From Butyrivibrio sp. LB2008 (lineage in GTDB: Bacteria > Bacillota > Clostridia > Lachnospirales > Lachnospiraceae), in assembly GCF_000621565.1 (NCBI RefSeq), contig NZ_KK211306.1, positions 23,876-87,875 of the forward strand: a stretch of 64,000 bases of DNA. The letters run 5' to 3'. Within the stretch, counting starts at the first letter, position 1. Each line of letters opens with the position of its first letter. Shown in pieces: positions 1 through 8,065 of the stretch. The position numbers were made by a program, and so were the translations under genes. Under the pieces are notes generated by a model. The model saw only the letters and a list, made by a program, of their open reading frames with translations. It did not search any database and had not been told where the DNA came from.

Positions 1-1105
1 TCTTAAGTTCGTTTATTTCCGCATCATCACTGCTGTTGAACTCGTCAACCTGGTCCTGCGAAATATAAACGGTATTGCCCTTTTCATCTTTTGCCTTTTC
101 CACTTTTACAATAGTCTTAATGACATTCCCCTGTTCATCCGTTACATCTTCTTTTTTGGAAATGAACTCAGGCATTCCCACAAGTTTGGATGTATCCCAC
201 GGATTATTGAGATCAAAATTCGGATAACTTGCCATTGCAAGAATCTCACCCGTGTGGACATTCATCATTATGCATCCCACGTTGTCCGCACCGTTTCCGG
301 CATGTGTATTATTCTTGAACTCATCATTATATACATTAAGATACTTCTCTACTATTTCCTGAAGATGAGCATCTATGGTAGTAACAATATCATTTCCGTC
401 TTCCGCAGGGATTGTTGTTCTCTCAAGTTTAAGATCATCATCGAGATAGCCGTACTCTCTTCCTACGGTTCCGTTAAGTACATCATTGTAATACTCCTCA
501 AGACCGTACATTCCCTCATTCTCTTTTTTGCTGGTGAAACCGATAACGTCACTTGCAAGAGTATTGTTGGGATACTTCCTTATATAATCATCTTCAAACC
601 AGATTCCCTGGACATTGGAATCATAATTATCATTTCCGGGAGTAATGAGTTCCTGGAATCCTCTGATCTCATCATATGAAAGCTTTTTGGCAAGAATGTA
701 ATATCTGGAAGTCGGATTATCTTTTGCATAAGTCTGTAACTTCGCAGTGTCGATCTTATCTCCGAAATACTTTTTAAGAGCACTGAGCGTAGGCTCCACG
801 TACTTTGAATCATCTCTTAAAAAAGCCGTCGAATCGAGTATTACATTGTAGACTTTCTCGCTGTATGCCAGAACAGAATTCTTACAATCAAGGATTTTTC
901 CTCTTTTAAAAGGAATTGTTTTGGAGTCATATCGTTGCTGTGAAAGAACTTTTTTCTCATACTCTTCACCGTTATTCTTAGTGATGGCTATGAGCCGGGC
1001 TCCTAATCCAACGAAAGCCAGTAGTACCAACACAAAAAGTACTACCAGCTTTTTCTTCATTCCTATTGTAAATTTCTGTTTTGCTTTCTCTTTTACTGTT
1101 TTCAT
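1..1105 (-). CDS. Class B penicillin-binding protein (FtsI/SpoVD type), 3' part outside window
   Basis: Peptidoglycan transpeptidase of the division/sporulation cluster; only the first 368 codons are in the window. The reading frame runs off the left edge. Seen: a basic N-terminus, one membrane segment (about residues 18-38), then the PBP dimerisation region with FKRGKILD-type and YPNNTLASDVIGF-type segments, followed by the start of the transpeptidase domain (TIDAHLQEIVEKYL, then VHTGEILAMASYPNFDLNNPW, both typical of PBP2/FtsI). The catalytic SxxK lies beyond the edge. The start follows an AAGGAA ribosome site and lies 16 bp after the ftsL stop. Whether it is the vegetative FtsI or the sporulation SpoVD cannot be decided without the C-terminus (a PASTA domain would favour SpoVD). 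Confidence 0.9.
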   Translation of the reverse strand, partial: MKTVKEKAKQKFTIGMKKKLVVLFVLVLLAFVGLGARLIAITKNNGEEYEKKVLSQQRYDSKTIPFKRGKILDCKNSVLAYSEKVYNVILDSTAFLRDDSKYVEPTLSALKKYFGDKIDTAKLQTYAKDNPTSRYYILAKKLSYDEIRGFQELITPGNDNYDSNVQGIWFEDDYIRKYPNNTLASDVIGFTSKKENEGMYGLEEYYNDVLNGTVGREYGYLDDDLKLERTTIPAEDGNDIVTTIDAHLQEIVEKYLNVYNDEFKNNTHAGNGADNVGCIMMNVHTGEILAMASYPNFDLNNPWDTSKLVGMPEFISKKEDVTDEQGNVIKTIVKVEKAKDEKGNTVYISQDQVDEFNSSDDAEINELK

Positions 1106-1121
1106 AGCAAAATATTCCTTA

Positions 1122-1565
1122 TTACTTATTTGGTGTCTGCGGTATAGGCGCGAGCTGTCTCACATAATCTTCACCGCCCCCGTCGGAATACGTAACTATC
1201 TGACCTTCAGAAGCATAAGTCATTCCATATTGCTGAATTGCAATCTTCTTTATCTCATCAAGATTGACATTTCCGTTTGCTCTGTTATAGGCTTCATCAT
1301 TATCCTGTTTGAGCTGATTAAGCTGGCTTTCGAGCTTGGATATATTTTTCATACTGGTTGTGACTCTTGACTGAAGCGAAATATAAAAAGCTAAGGTTCC
1401 TACCATCACAAGCATAGCAAATGATAAGAACAGCAAATAACCTAAGCTCATATGATGACGCTTTTTATGTCTTCTTAAAGGTTCCTGAACATGGATTCTT
1501 CTACGCACTTGATCAGGTTCATATATTCGTCTGACTGTGCTGCCATGGATGTATGCGTTAGCCAT
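1122..1565 (-). CDS. ftsL: Cell-division protein FtsL-like, single membrane segment
   Basis: Small bitopic division protein. Basic cytoplasmic N-terminus of about 45 residues, one hydrophobic helix (about residues 48-68), then a short extracytoplasmic coiled coil rich in Q/N/K (MKNISKLESQLNQLKQDN) as in FtsL/FtsB. It sits between rsmH and a class B PBP, the standard position of ftsL. Sequence identity of FtsL is always low, so position and topology carry the call. The second ATG is chosen because GGAG sits 7 bases upstream of it, while it would touch the first ATG. Confidence 0.8.
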   Translation of the reverse strand: MANAYIHGSTVRRIYEPDQVRRRIHVQEPLRRHKKRHHMSLGYLLFLSFAMLVMVGTLAFYISLQSRVTTSMKNISKLESQLNQLKQDNDEAYNRANGNVNLDEIKKIAIQQYGMTYASEGQIVTYSDGGGEDYVRQLAPIPQTPNK

Positions 1566-1602
1566 ATTCATTCTCCTTCCTCATAGTTTAGATGCTTCGC
1601 TG

Positions 1603-2541
1603 TCACAAAGCTTTCTCAAACACTCTGAGTTTGGCGCTCTGTGACCTCTTGTTTTCCGAAAGCTCTCTCTCACTTGGGAGTATGGGCTTTCTTGTTATTA
1701 CTTTGCCTTTCGAAACCTTTCCGCAAACGCAAACCGGGAAATCCGGAGGACATGTGCAAGGTCTCTCGTTTGTTCTGAAATTATTCTTGGTTATCCTGTC
1801 TTCCAATGAATGGAAAGTGATAACACAAAGTCTCCCCCCGGGATTCAAAAAGTCTATGAATCCATCCAAAGAACCTGATAAAACATCAAGTTCTCTGTTC
1901 AAAGCAATTCGTATTGCCTGATAAGTCCTCTTTGACGGGTGACCACCCTTCTCTCTCATCTTGGCAGGGATGGCTGCCTTGATGATCTCGTTGAGTCTGA
2001 AGGTTGTCTCTATGGGGCTCTTCTCACGCTCAATACAAATGTGCTTTGCTATATTCTTAGCGAACTTGTCCTCGCCAAAATCTCTTATAATATGAAATAT
2101 CTCTGTTTCAGAATAGTCATTGACAATGTCCCTTGCTGTAAGTTCCTGTCTCTGATCCATTCTCATATCAAGAGGAACATCCTCTTTGTAAGTAAAACCT
2201 CTCTCGGCATTGTCAAGCTGGTATGAAGACACTCCGAGATCGAGTAATATTCCGTCAACTCCGGTTACGCCAAGCTCTCTTAATCTCTTCACCGCATTCT
2301 CGTAATTATCCCTAATGACAGTGACTCTGTCCGCAAACGGTTCAAGTCTCTCAGTCGCCGCGTTGATTGCGTCCTCGTCCTGATCCGTTCCGTAAAGATG
2401 TCCACCCTCAGTAAGCTTCTCAGCGATGTGAAAAGAATGTCCGGCTCCCCCAAGAGTTCCGTCCAGATATATTCCATCGGGTTTAATATTCAGATTTTCA
2501 AGTACTTCCTCAAGAAGTACGGAATAGTGATTAAATTCCAT
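1603..2541 (-). CDS. rsmH: 16S rRNA (cytosine1402-N4)-methyltransferase
   Basis: SAM-dependent methyltransferase acting on 16S rRNA C1402 (formerly mraW). Full length for the family (312 aa). The SAM-binding glycine motif [10 protein letters not shown] is near residue 27 and the family segments [26 protein letters not shown] and [10 protein letters not shown] are all present. It follows mraZ by 9 bp and precedes ftsL, giving the usual mraZ-rsmH-ftsL-pbp order, so the four genes are probably one transcript. Confidence 0.97.
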   Translation of the reverse strand: MEFNHYSVLLEEVLENLNIKPDGIYLDGTLGGAGHSFHIAEKLTEGGHLYGTDQDEDAINAATERLEPFADRVTVIRDNYENAVKRLRELGVTGVDGILLDLGVSSYQLDNAERGFTYKEDVPLDMRMDQRQELTARDIVNDYSETEIFHIIRDFGEDKFAKNIAKHICIEREKSPIETTFRLNEIIKAAIPAKMREKGGHPSKRTYQAIRIALNRELDVLSGSLDGFIDFLNPGGRLCVITFHSLEDRITKNNFRTNERPCTCPPDFPVCVCGKVSKGKVITRKPILPSERELSENKRSQSAKLRVFEKAL

Positions 2542-2550
2542 GTGTTTTCC

Positions 2551-2991
2551 TTAGATACTTAAGCCATATTCGCTCATCTTGGCCGCAATTGAATTGATAT
2601 CATCAAACGTGCTGGCCTTCTCCCATTCAGCCTTACTCCAGATCTCGGCTCTGTTTCCGACTCCGGCAATTATCGCTTCCTTCTCAATCTTGGCGTGTTG
2701 CAAGAGATTTGAGGGAAGAAGTATTCTACCCTGCTTATCAAGCTCTGCGTCAATGGCGCCGGCGATAAAGAAACGTCCCAACATTCTGGCTTCAGGTTTA
2801 TCCATAGGAAGTGATTGGAGTTTTGCTTCAAATTGTTCCCAGCCTTCTTCGGCGAATACGAAAAGACAGCCGTCAAACCCCTTAGTAACCACGAATTGTT
2901 CACCAAGAAGCTCACGGAATTTAGCAGGAATTATGAGCCTTCCCTTAGCATCGATGGAATGGCTGTATTCACCTTTAAATGCTGTTCCCAC
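2551..2991 (-). CDS. mraZ: Division/cell-wall cluster transcriptional regulator MraZ
   Basis: DNA-binding protein with two SpoVT-AbrB-like halves, each carrying the family motif: DAKGRLIIPAKFRE in the first and DKQGRILLPSNL in the second. 146 aa, normal for MraZ. It is the first gene of the cluster. The start codon is GTG (GTG GGA ACA), preceded by GGGAGATAA. MraZ is known to bind repeats in its own promoter in other bacteria; the 200 bp upstream (2992-3195) is where such boxes would lie. The motif TGGGA/GTGGG occurs several times at 2985-3010, which I note but do not claim as operators. Confidence 0.96.
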   Translation of the reverse strand: MGTAFKGEYSHSIDAKGRLIIPAKFRELLGEQFVVTKGFDGCLFVFAEEGWEQFEAKLQSLPMDKPEARMLGRFFIAGAIDAELDKQGRILLPSNLLQHAKIEKEAIIAGVGNRAEIWSKAEWEKASTFDDINSIAAKMSEYGLSI

Positions 2992-3138
2992 TTATCTCCC
3001 ACTTTCAACCACTTTTTAACACTTTTTACCACCTGAAGTCATTATAAAACAAAATTAATCATTAAACAACCTTAAAAACGTAAAATTTTGCTAAAGTATT
3101 AGCTTAGATATGGCGCCGGTAAAGCAGTTTTTAAGCAC

Positions 3139-3165
3139 AAAAAAGAGCCTCTTTCGAGACTCTTC
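3139..3165 (-). terminator. Intrinsic terminator after lgt
   Basis: On the minus strand an eight-pair stem (AGAGtCTC / GAGgCTCT, loop GAAA) is followed by six T. It lies 30 bases downstream of the lgt stop codon. Confidence 0.75.
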
Positions 3166-3195
3166 TTAATCGCTTTTAAGCTAATTATATGTACA

Positions 3196-4197
3196 TTATT
3201 CTGTTTTTGATTCATCCTCCGGCTCTTTTTCAGAAATCTCTTTTGTATCAATTTCCGATCCGGTCTCAGATTTATCTTTCGTTTCTTTTTCTTCCGAATC
3301 TTTCTCATCTGCCGTATCTGTGCCTGTTGCCGTCACTTTAGACAGTCTCACGCGTGTGATCACCTCTGCAATAACAGCAAATACAAAGCAGCATGCTCCG
3401 ATCAGCATTGATACCGGTATATGAGTCCCTGTCACATAGAGCTGATCCGTTCTCACATACTCGATCCAGGTTCTTCCGATTCCGTATCCACCAAGATAAA
3501 GCAAAACGATCTCACCGTCAAACTTCTTGTGCTTTGTATAAAGAAGCACTATCGCAAGAAGCCCGAGATTCCACAAACTTTCATAAAGAAACGTCGGCGC
3601 AACCTGAATATAATTGGCGCCATCCATGTGCTGTATCATAAGATCGGATATATCACTGCCTCTGACCATCTCAACAGGAAGTCTCATCGCAAGAAGCCCA
3701 TTGGTATACTCACCAAAAACCTCTCTGTTAGTGAAGTTACCCCATCTTCCGATTGCCTGTCCCAAAAGAAGTCCCGGCATAACCGTATCTGCAAGTCTCA
3801 AAAACTTGCACTTCTTAACTCTTGAAAAGATATAGATCGTAGTGAACCCGGCAATAACACCGCCATAAATAGCAAGTCCGCCGTTTCTTATCGCAAGAAT
3901 GCTCAGAAGATCATCCTTGTAGCTATCCCAGGAGAAAATTACATAATATAATCTCGCTCCTATTATGGAAAAGATAATTACATAAACCGCAAGATCCCAG
4001 TAAATATCAGGATCCTGATCAGTTTTCTTGGCAACCTTCGCTATAAGGAAAAGAGCCAGCAAAAAGCCCATTCCTATAATTACTCCATAGAGTGCAATTG
4101 TAAATCCGAAAACTTCAAAGCTCTTGGGGACATTACTCAGATAAATATTCAGGTTAGGAAAAGCAATGTCCATTTTCCCCATATCGCCAGCAGTCAT
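3196..4197 (-). CDS. lgt: Prolipoprotein diacylglyceryl transferase with acidic C-terminal tail
   Basis: Membrane enzyme that transfers diacylglycerol from phosphatidylglycerol to the lipobox cysteine of prolipoproteins. The Lgt signature GRWGNFTNREVFG is present near residue 150, with the surrounding multi-helix topology. The last 50 residues or so are a Lys/Glu/Asp/Thr/Ser-rich hydrophilic tail beyond the final membrane helix, longer than in most Lgt. ychF lies 14 bp upstream on the same strand, so the two may be co-transcribed. Several lipoproteins in this window (8066, 18786, 19274, 42356) would be substrates. Confidence 0.96.
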   Translation of the reverse strand: MTAGDMGKMDIAFPNLNIYLSNVPKSFEVFGFTIALYGVIIGMGFLLALFLIAKVAKKTDQDPDIYWDLAVYVIIFSIIGARLYYVIFSWDSYKDDLLSILAIRNGGLAIYGGVIAGFTTIYIFSRVKKCKFLRLADTVMPGLLLGQAIGRWGNFTNREVFGEYTNGLLAMRLPVEMVRGSDISDLMIQHMDGANYIQVAPTFLYESLWNLGLLAIVLLYTKHKKFDGEIVLLYLGGYGIGRTWIEYVRTDQLYVTGTHIPVSMLIGACCFVFAVIAEVITRVRLSKVTATGTDTADEKDSEEKETKDKSETGSEIDTKEISEKEPEDESKTE

Positions 4198-4211
4198 ATT
4201 GCTCCTCCCTA

Positions 4212-5309
4212 TTAAACATTAAATCTGAACAGAATCACATCTCCATCCTGGACTACGTACTCTTTTCCTTCCATACGCACAAGTCCCTTCTCTTTTGCTG
4301 CCGCAATAGAGCCTTCGCGAAGAAGATCCTGATAATTGATAACTTCCGCCTTGATAAAGCCTCTCTCAAAGTCAGTATGGATCTTACCTGCTGCCTGAGG
4401 AGCCTTTGTTCCGATCTTGATTGTCCAAGCTCTTGTCTCATCTTCACCTGATGTAAGGAAGCTCATAAGGCCAAGTGTCTTGTAACTTGCAGCGATGAGC
4501 TTATCAAGTCCTGACTCTGTAAGTCCCATGCTCTCAAGGAACTCTGCCTTCTCACCCTCATCAAGCTCTGAGATCTCAGCTTCGATCTGTGCACTGATAA
4601 CAAACACTTCGCTGTGTGACTTTGATGCAAGTTCTCTTACAGCCGCAACATACTGATTTGAAGCACCGTCATCGGCGAGATCTTCATCCTTTACATTTGC
4701 AGCGTAGATAACAGGCTTCCATGTAAGAAGATCAAGACTGTTTACAAAAGCGAGCTCTTCCGGATCTTCAAATTCAAGTTCTCTAGCCATCTTGTCAGCT
4801 TCAAGAACCTCTTTTATCTTATTTAATGTCTCGAGCTCTTTGGCTGCGGTCTTATCCATTCTTGCTGTCTTTGCAGTCTTAGCGATTCTGCGCTCAAGAA
4901 CTTCAAGATCGGCAAATACAAGTTCTAAGTTAATTGTCTCTATATCACGTGTGGGATCAACACTTCCGTCAACGTGAACAACGTTAGGATCTTCAAAACA
5001 TCTTACAACGTGCACAATAGCATCAGTCTCACGTATATTTGCAAGGAACTGGTTTCCGAGTCCCTCACCCTTAGATGCTCCCTTAACAAGTCCTGCAATA
5101 TCAACGAATTCTATAGTTGCAGGCGTAACCTTCTTTGAATGATAAAGATCACCGAGCTGCTTAAGCCTGTTATCCGGAACAGCAACAACGCCCACGTTAG
5201 GGTCAATCGTAGCAAACGGATAGTTCGCAGCAAGCGCTCCTGCATTTGTAAGTGAATTAAAGAGTGTACTCTTTCCGACGTTCGGAAGTCCCACGATTCC
5301 TAGTTTCAT
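4212..5309 (-). CDS. ychF: Redox-regulated ATPase YchF (Obg family)
   Basis: P-loop ATPase of the Obg-related family that associates with ribosomes and stress responses. P-loop GLPNVGKST at residues 5-13, switch segment DIAGL, and the C-terminal TGS-containing region ending in [13 protein letters not shown], all typical. 365 aa, full length. A hairpin (5324-5346) sits in its leader and the integrase module lies immediately upstream, so this is where the accessory region joins the core genome. Confidence 0.97.
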   Translation of the reverse strand: MKLGIVGLPNVGKSTLFNSLTNAGALAANYPFATIDPNVGVVAVPDNRLKQLGDLYHSKKVTPATIEFVDIAGLVKGASKGEGLGNQFLANIRETDAIVHVVRCFEDPNVVHVDGSVDPTRDIETINLELVFADLEVLERRIAKTAKTARMDKTAAKELETLNKIKEVLEADKMARELEFEDPEELAFVNSLDLLTWKPVIYAANVKDEDLADDGASNQYVAAVRELASKSHSEVFVISAQIEAEISELDEGEKAEFLESMGLTESGLDKLIAASYKTLGLMSFLTSGEDETRAWTIKIGTKAPQAAGKIHTDFERGFIKAEVINYQDLLREGSIAAAKEKGLVRMEGKEYVVQDGDVILFRFNV

Positions 5310-5444
5310 TTTTATTCCTCCATGCCCGTAAATACGGGTTTTTTTGTTTCACCATGTCTGATTTTCGCAATTTTTACGCCAGAAATGATAAGTTTTTATT
5401 ATTTTTTTACTCCCCAAAATTTTGGTGTAAAAAAACAAGGCAAC
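5310..5444. other. Intergenic boundary between core genome and integrase module
   Basis: AT-rich 135 bp. It holds a small hairpin CCCGTA-AA-TACGGG followed by seven T on the plus strand (5324-5345), a 12-bp palindrome CCAAAATTTTGG (5412-5423), and an inverted pair TTTTTACGCCA (about 5368) / TGGTGTAAAAA (about 5420). Next to an integrase such repeats are candidate integrase or excisionase arm sites. I found no matching att direct repeat elsewhere in the window. Confidence 0.4.
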
Positions 5445-6617
5445 TTAAACTGCCTGAAACTGCATCATCGCAACCTGTAATGAATCGTCTGTAACATGTA
5501 CATAAGTATCCATTGTGGTTGACAACTGTGCATGTCCTAAAATCTTCTGTAAAGACTTAGGATTAACTCCTCTTTCGACGCATCTGGTTGCGAAAGTATG
5601 TCTCAACGCATGCATGCTGAATGGCTTAATATCAGCCTTTCTGCAAAGCTTCTCCAGATTGGTATCATACGTTGAATTCTTGGTTGGCTCGCCGGTACGG
5701 CAGTTGATAAAAATCAAATCCTGCATGCACACTTCGCGTACCAAACCGGTTCTGGGATCTCTGAATGTAAGTACCCGAGACAGTACCGGCGATTCCTTTC
5801 TGGTCTCCCTTTTAATATATAACTCGAAAAGAATATCATACGCTTCATTGGTAAGAGGAATGGTTCTAAATGCTGACATCGTCTTAGGCGGGCCGACTCT
5901 CCAGGCTCCGCTCTCATAACGATATTCCATCGTCTTATCAACTGTAAGCGTTCTCTTTACTCTGTCAAAGTTATCCCAGGTAAGACCTACCAGTTCACCC
6001 GTTCTTAATCCCGTTTGCAATACTAAGCGAAAAGCCTTGGCATTGCTGTTCTTGTCGGCATACGCAAGGAAAATGTTCTGTTCCTCTAAATCCAAGAATC
6101 GAATCGGCTTCTTCATCTTGTTACATTTGAAATCAACACCATCCAGCGGATGCCTCGTAATCAAGTCGTTCTTCAATGCTGATTTAAACATAGAGCCTAT
6201 ACAGATGTATGTCTGATAGATGGTGGATTTCGCGTAATATGGTTCCATATTATTTAAAATCTGCTGGCAATGCATTGCCTTCACATCTACTAAGAGCATA
6301 TCACCGATCGCATTCTTTACATCGCTGTAATAACGATCTGTATAGTTACGAATGGTATTGGGTGACAGGTTGCTCTTGAAAGTCTTCAACCAGTAATGAA
6401 ACCATTGGTCTACCGTCATGGTATACTCTATGGATTCTTCACCTTCCTGCTCATCCTGAAGCTTGTTTCTCATATACCACTTTCTTGCATCAGCAACAGT
6501 ATCGAAACACTTCTCTACTCTACGTCCTCTTCTGCTTGTAAATCGTGCCGAGTAGCGACCATCTTTGCGTTGCATGATGCCTTCGCCCATCTCCCGGCCT
6601 CTTAAATCTTTTCCCAT
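5445..6617 (-). CDS. Tn916-type tyrosine recombinase (integrase)
   Basis: Site-specific recombinase of an integrative element. Domains: N-terminal arm-binding AP2-like region (about 1-60; GIMQRKDGRYSARFTSRRGRR), core-binding SAM-like region (about 65-165), catalytic domain (about 175-390). The catalytic set is complete: R205 (TGLRTGEL), K245, H346 and R349 (HALRHTF), H372 (LGHAQ), Y382 (TYVHV). 390 aa, full length, start preceded by AAAGGAGCGTTTT. It lies 86 bp downstream of the MazF-Xis fusion gene on the same strand, matching the xis-int order of Tn916-like elements. No conjugation genes are adjacent, so the element is either very small or a remnant. Confidence 0.95.
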   Translation of the reverse strand: MGKDLRGREMGEGIMQRKDGRYSARFTSRRGRRVEKCFDTVADARKWYMRNKLQDEQEGEESIEYTMTVDQWFHYWLKTFKSNLSPNTIRNYTDRYYSDVKNAIGDMLLVDVKAMHCQQILNNMEPYYAKSTIYQTYICIGSMFKSALKNDLITRHPLDGVDFKCNKMKKPIRFLDLEEQNIFLAYADKNSNAKAFRLVLQTGLRTGELVGLTWDNFDRVKRTLTVDKTMEYRYESGAWRVGPPKTMSAFRTIPLTNEAYDILFELYIKRETRKESPVLSRVLTFRDPRTGLVREVCMQDLIFINCRTGEPTKNSTYDTNLEKLCRKADIKPFSMHALRHTFATRCVERGVNPKSLQKILGHAQLSTTMDTYVHVTDDSLQVAMMQFQAV

Positions 6618-6703
6618 AAAACGCTCCTTTTCATATTAAAAAGAGCATCCTCATGCGTATAACAAAATAACACAGAAACGCGATATTTTCAAGCATAGCA
6701 CAA

Positions 6704-7330
6704 CTACATCAAGCTGATGCCACGCAAATACTCATCGAATGCTTCTCTCTTGATCAAAACCTTTTTTCCCACCTTAAACGAAAACTTTGTCATGGGATCT
6801 TTGCACAATTCCCTGATGCGATTGACACCTATATTGGAATATTCTGCAGCTTCCTCAACGGTTAGGGAAACCTTGTACCATATCGGTACGCCAATTCCGC
6901 TACTTTTTTCACTCCCCAAACCGAAAGAATCCAGTATTTCTGCGGCTTTGCCCCTGGCGTAATTTACGCCACTTGCTGGCGTAAAAAGCCCCAATTGTAT
7001 CTGCAATGTCTTATCTATATGGGAAATCATGAATTTATCATTTAAATGTCCTATATACCGTGCCAACTTGCCGCGGCTAATTGTAGTTATCTGTTCAGCC
7101 ATGGATGCCGATTCCTCATCTAATCCTCCCATATGATCCAGGATGGCATGTGTCGGGAATCCTTTGCTCCTATGAATTTTGGTTGTAATTGGTATCACGG
7201 TGATTGTTGGTGAATATCTGTTACCTTTATTATTCTGAACGACGATTACAGGCCGTTCTCCTCGCTGTACAGACCCTATATTATCTCCCAAGTCTGCCAA
7301 ATATATATCACCACGTTTTATCTCTTTCAT
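6704..7330 (-). CDS. MazF/PemK endoribonuclease fused to Tn916 Xis-like excisionase domain
   Basis: Two-domain protein of 208 aa. Residues 1-117 are a MazF/PemK toxin: RGDIYLADLG, GSVQRGERPVIVVQNN, GNRYSPTITVIPITTK, SASMAEQITTISRGKL. The Arg in RGERP and Thr in IPITT correspond to the catalytic pair of Bacillus MazF, so the nuclease looks intact. After a 30-residue linker, residues 148-208 match Tn916 excisionase (PIWYKVSLTVEEAAEY, IGVNRIRELC, KVGKKVLIKREAFDEYL), a winged-helix DNA-binding fold. No MazE-like gene is next to it. The start at 7330 has AGGAG 9 bases upstream; an upstream in-frame start would place it inside the preceding terminator. Inference: Xis function and toxin activity are tied together in one polypeptide controlling element excision or stability. 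Confidence 0.88.
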   Translation of the reverse strand: MKEIKRGDIYLADLGDNIGSVQRGERPVIVVQNNKGNRYSPTITVIPITTKIHRSKGFPTHAILDHMGGLDEESASMAEQITTISRGKLARYIGHLNDKFMISHIDKTLQIQLGLFTPASGVNYARGKAAEILDSFGLGSEKSSGIGVPIWYKVSLTVEEAAEYSNIGVNRIRELCKDPMTKFSFKVGKKVLIKREAFDEYLRGISLM

Positions 7331-7356
7331 ATGTGTATTCTCTCCTATAATTATGA

Positions 7357-7403
7357 AGTAAAAAGAAGGCACCCACTGCCAGTACACAGCGGAATACCTT
7401 CTT
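7357..7403 (-). terminator. Strong intrinsic terminator between structured RNA and mazF-xis
   Basis: Minus strand: arms AAGAAGGTA.TCCGCTG and CAGTGGG.TGCCTTCTT pair over about 16 positions (some G-T), loop about 8 nt, then TTTTT. It ends the structured RNA region and sits 27 bp before the mazF-xis start, so it could also act as an attenuator for that gene. Confidence 0.85.
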
Positions 7404-7725
7404 AAAATCAAACAGTTATATGTTCTCCTATTTGCCCACGGCGCCCCGGAGATTACGGGAAATCACTAAGCGGCTGCAGCACAGCTCCATAGGCTCACCC
7501 CTTCCTGCGGTTCTCGCAAGACCGCTCCCATTACGATGAGTTGTGGCTGAGCGGAAGTATCATTATACCCGTAGTTGTCATCGCCAGTGCCGGTGCTACC
7601 GACATTCCAGTGAGGCTATATCGCGCAAGGCGTACCTTTGGGGCTACATACTACAGGAACGTACTTAGTGAATGTATATTCTCTTGTCAAAGTACAGACA
7701 AGGGAAAATCCCTTCACTAATAACT
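7357..7725 (-). ncRNA. Candidate structured non-coding RNA (about 365 nt) of unknown family
   Basis: No plausible protein is encoded here, yet the minus strand folds into many helices. Its 5' end is a three-way junction: TTAGTGAA (7713-7720) pairs with TTCACTAA (7665-7672) and encloses GGGA..TCCC and TTGTC..GACAA hairpins. Further stems include CGATGA/TCATCG, TGTCGGT/ACCGGCA and GCGGT/ACCGC, and the region is locally more GC-rich than its surroundings. A strong terminator closes it at 7357-7403, and another terminator (7757-7799) isolates it from the upstream gene. I do not recognise the family; large ornate RNAs of Clostridia and mobile elements (ROOL, GOLLD, OLE, HEARO classes) are possibilities only. 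Confidence 0.6.
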
Positions 7726-7756
7726 ACAGAAATAAGGGGAATAATAAGTCTATTTA

Positions 7757-7799
7757 AAAAAATAAAAACAGCTTTCACCTATACTATAAGTGAAAGCCG
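7757..7799 (-). terminator. Intrinsic terminator after the Rpn gene fragment
   Basis: Minus strand: GGCTTTCACTTAT / ATAGGTGAAAGCT hairpin (11-pair stem) followed by TTTTTATTTTTTT. It lies downstream of the 3' fragment of the split Rpn gene. Confidence 0.8.
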
Positions 7800-7856
7800 C
7801 AAAAACTTAATCATAAAAAATCATTTTAAACACCGATAATTCAGCTGTGTCATATA

Positions 7857-8065
7857 TTATTCTTCAGAATAGATATTATATTTTTCCATAAGAGCTTCAA
7901 TGACATCGTCTTCAGCAGTCAGGGCAAGCGTAAAATCATCAGACTCTTTTGGAATAGCCCTAAGAAGTAGCTGATATTCTTTTCGTCCTTCTTTTTTTCC
8001 TTCTTCAATTTTCTCTCTATCTCTCATCAGAAGTGTCATGTACTCCACCTCCCATTTCTCATTGC
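7857..8065 (-). pseudogene. 3' fragment of a split Rpn/PD-(D/E)XK nuclease-family gene
   Basis: The frame reads NEKWEVEYMTLLMRDREKIEEG, then a Lys/Glu-rich linker and a conserved-looking C-terminus ending in DDVIEALMEKYNIYSEE. This is the C-terminal region of the Rpn/PD-(D/E)XK transposase-like family. The matching N-terminal part lies 5.46 kb upstream on the same strand (13524-14020). Joining the two at a shared GCAA gives a continuous in-frame sequence VVKR-NEKW. A GTG at 8048 could serve as a start, but there is no good ribosome site. Confidence 0.8.
8062..8065. repeat. Left copy of GCAA flanking the inserted segment
   Basis: GCAA on the minus strand directly abuts the TAA stop of the solute-binding-protein gene and is the first shared base run of the interrupted Rpn gene. 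The partner copy is at 13524-13527. A 4-bp target duplication is within the range reported for IS21-family insertions. Confidence 0.5.

Noticed and set aside
254..679. Plus-strand open frame of 141 codons at the left edge
   Set aside because: It is the complementary strand of the clearly coding class B PBP gene.
5324..5345. Terminator belonging to a plus-strand gene
   Set aside because: There is no plus-strand gene upstream of it, so I only list it within the boundary region.
5310..7860. Attachment-site direct repeats of the integrase module
   Set aside because: No repeat longer than a few bases could be matched between the left edge at ychF and any right-hand candidate, including the tRNA array.
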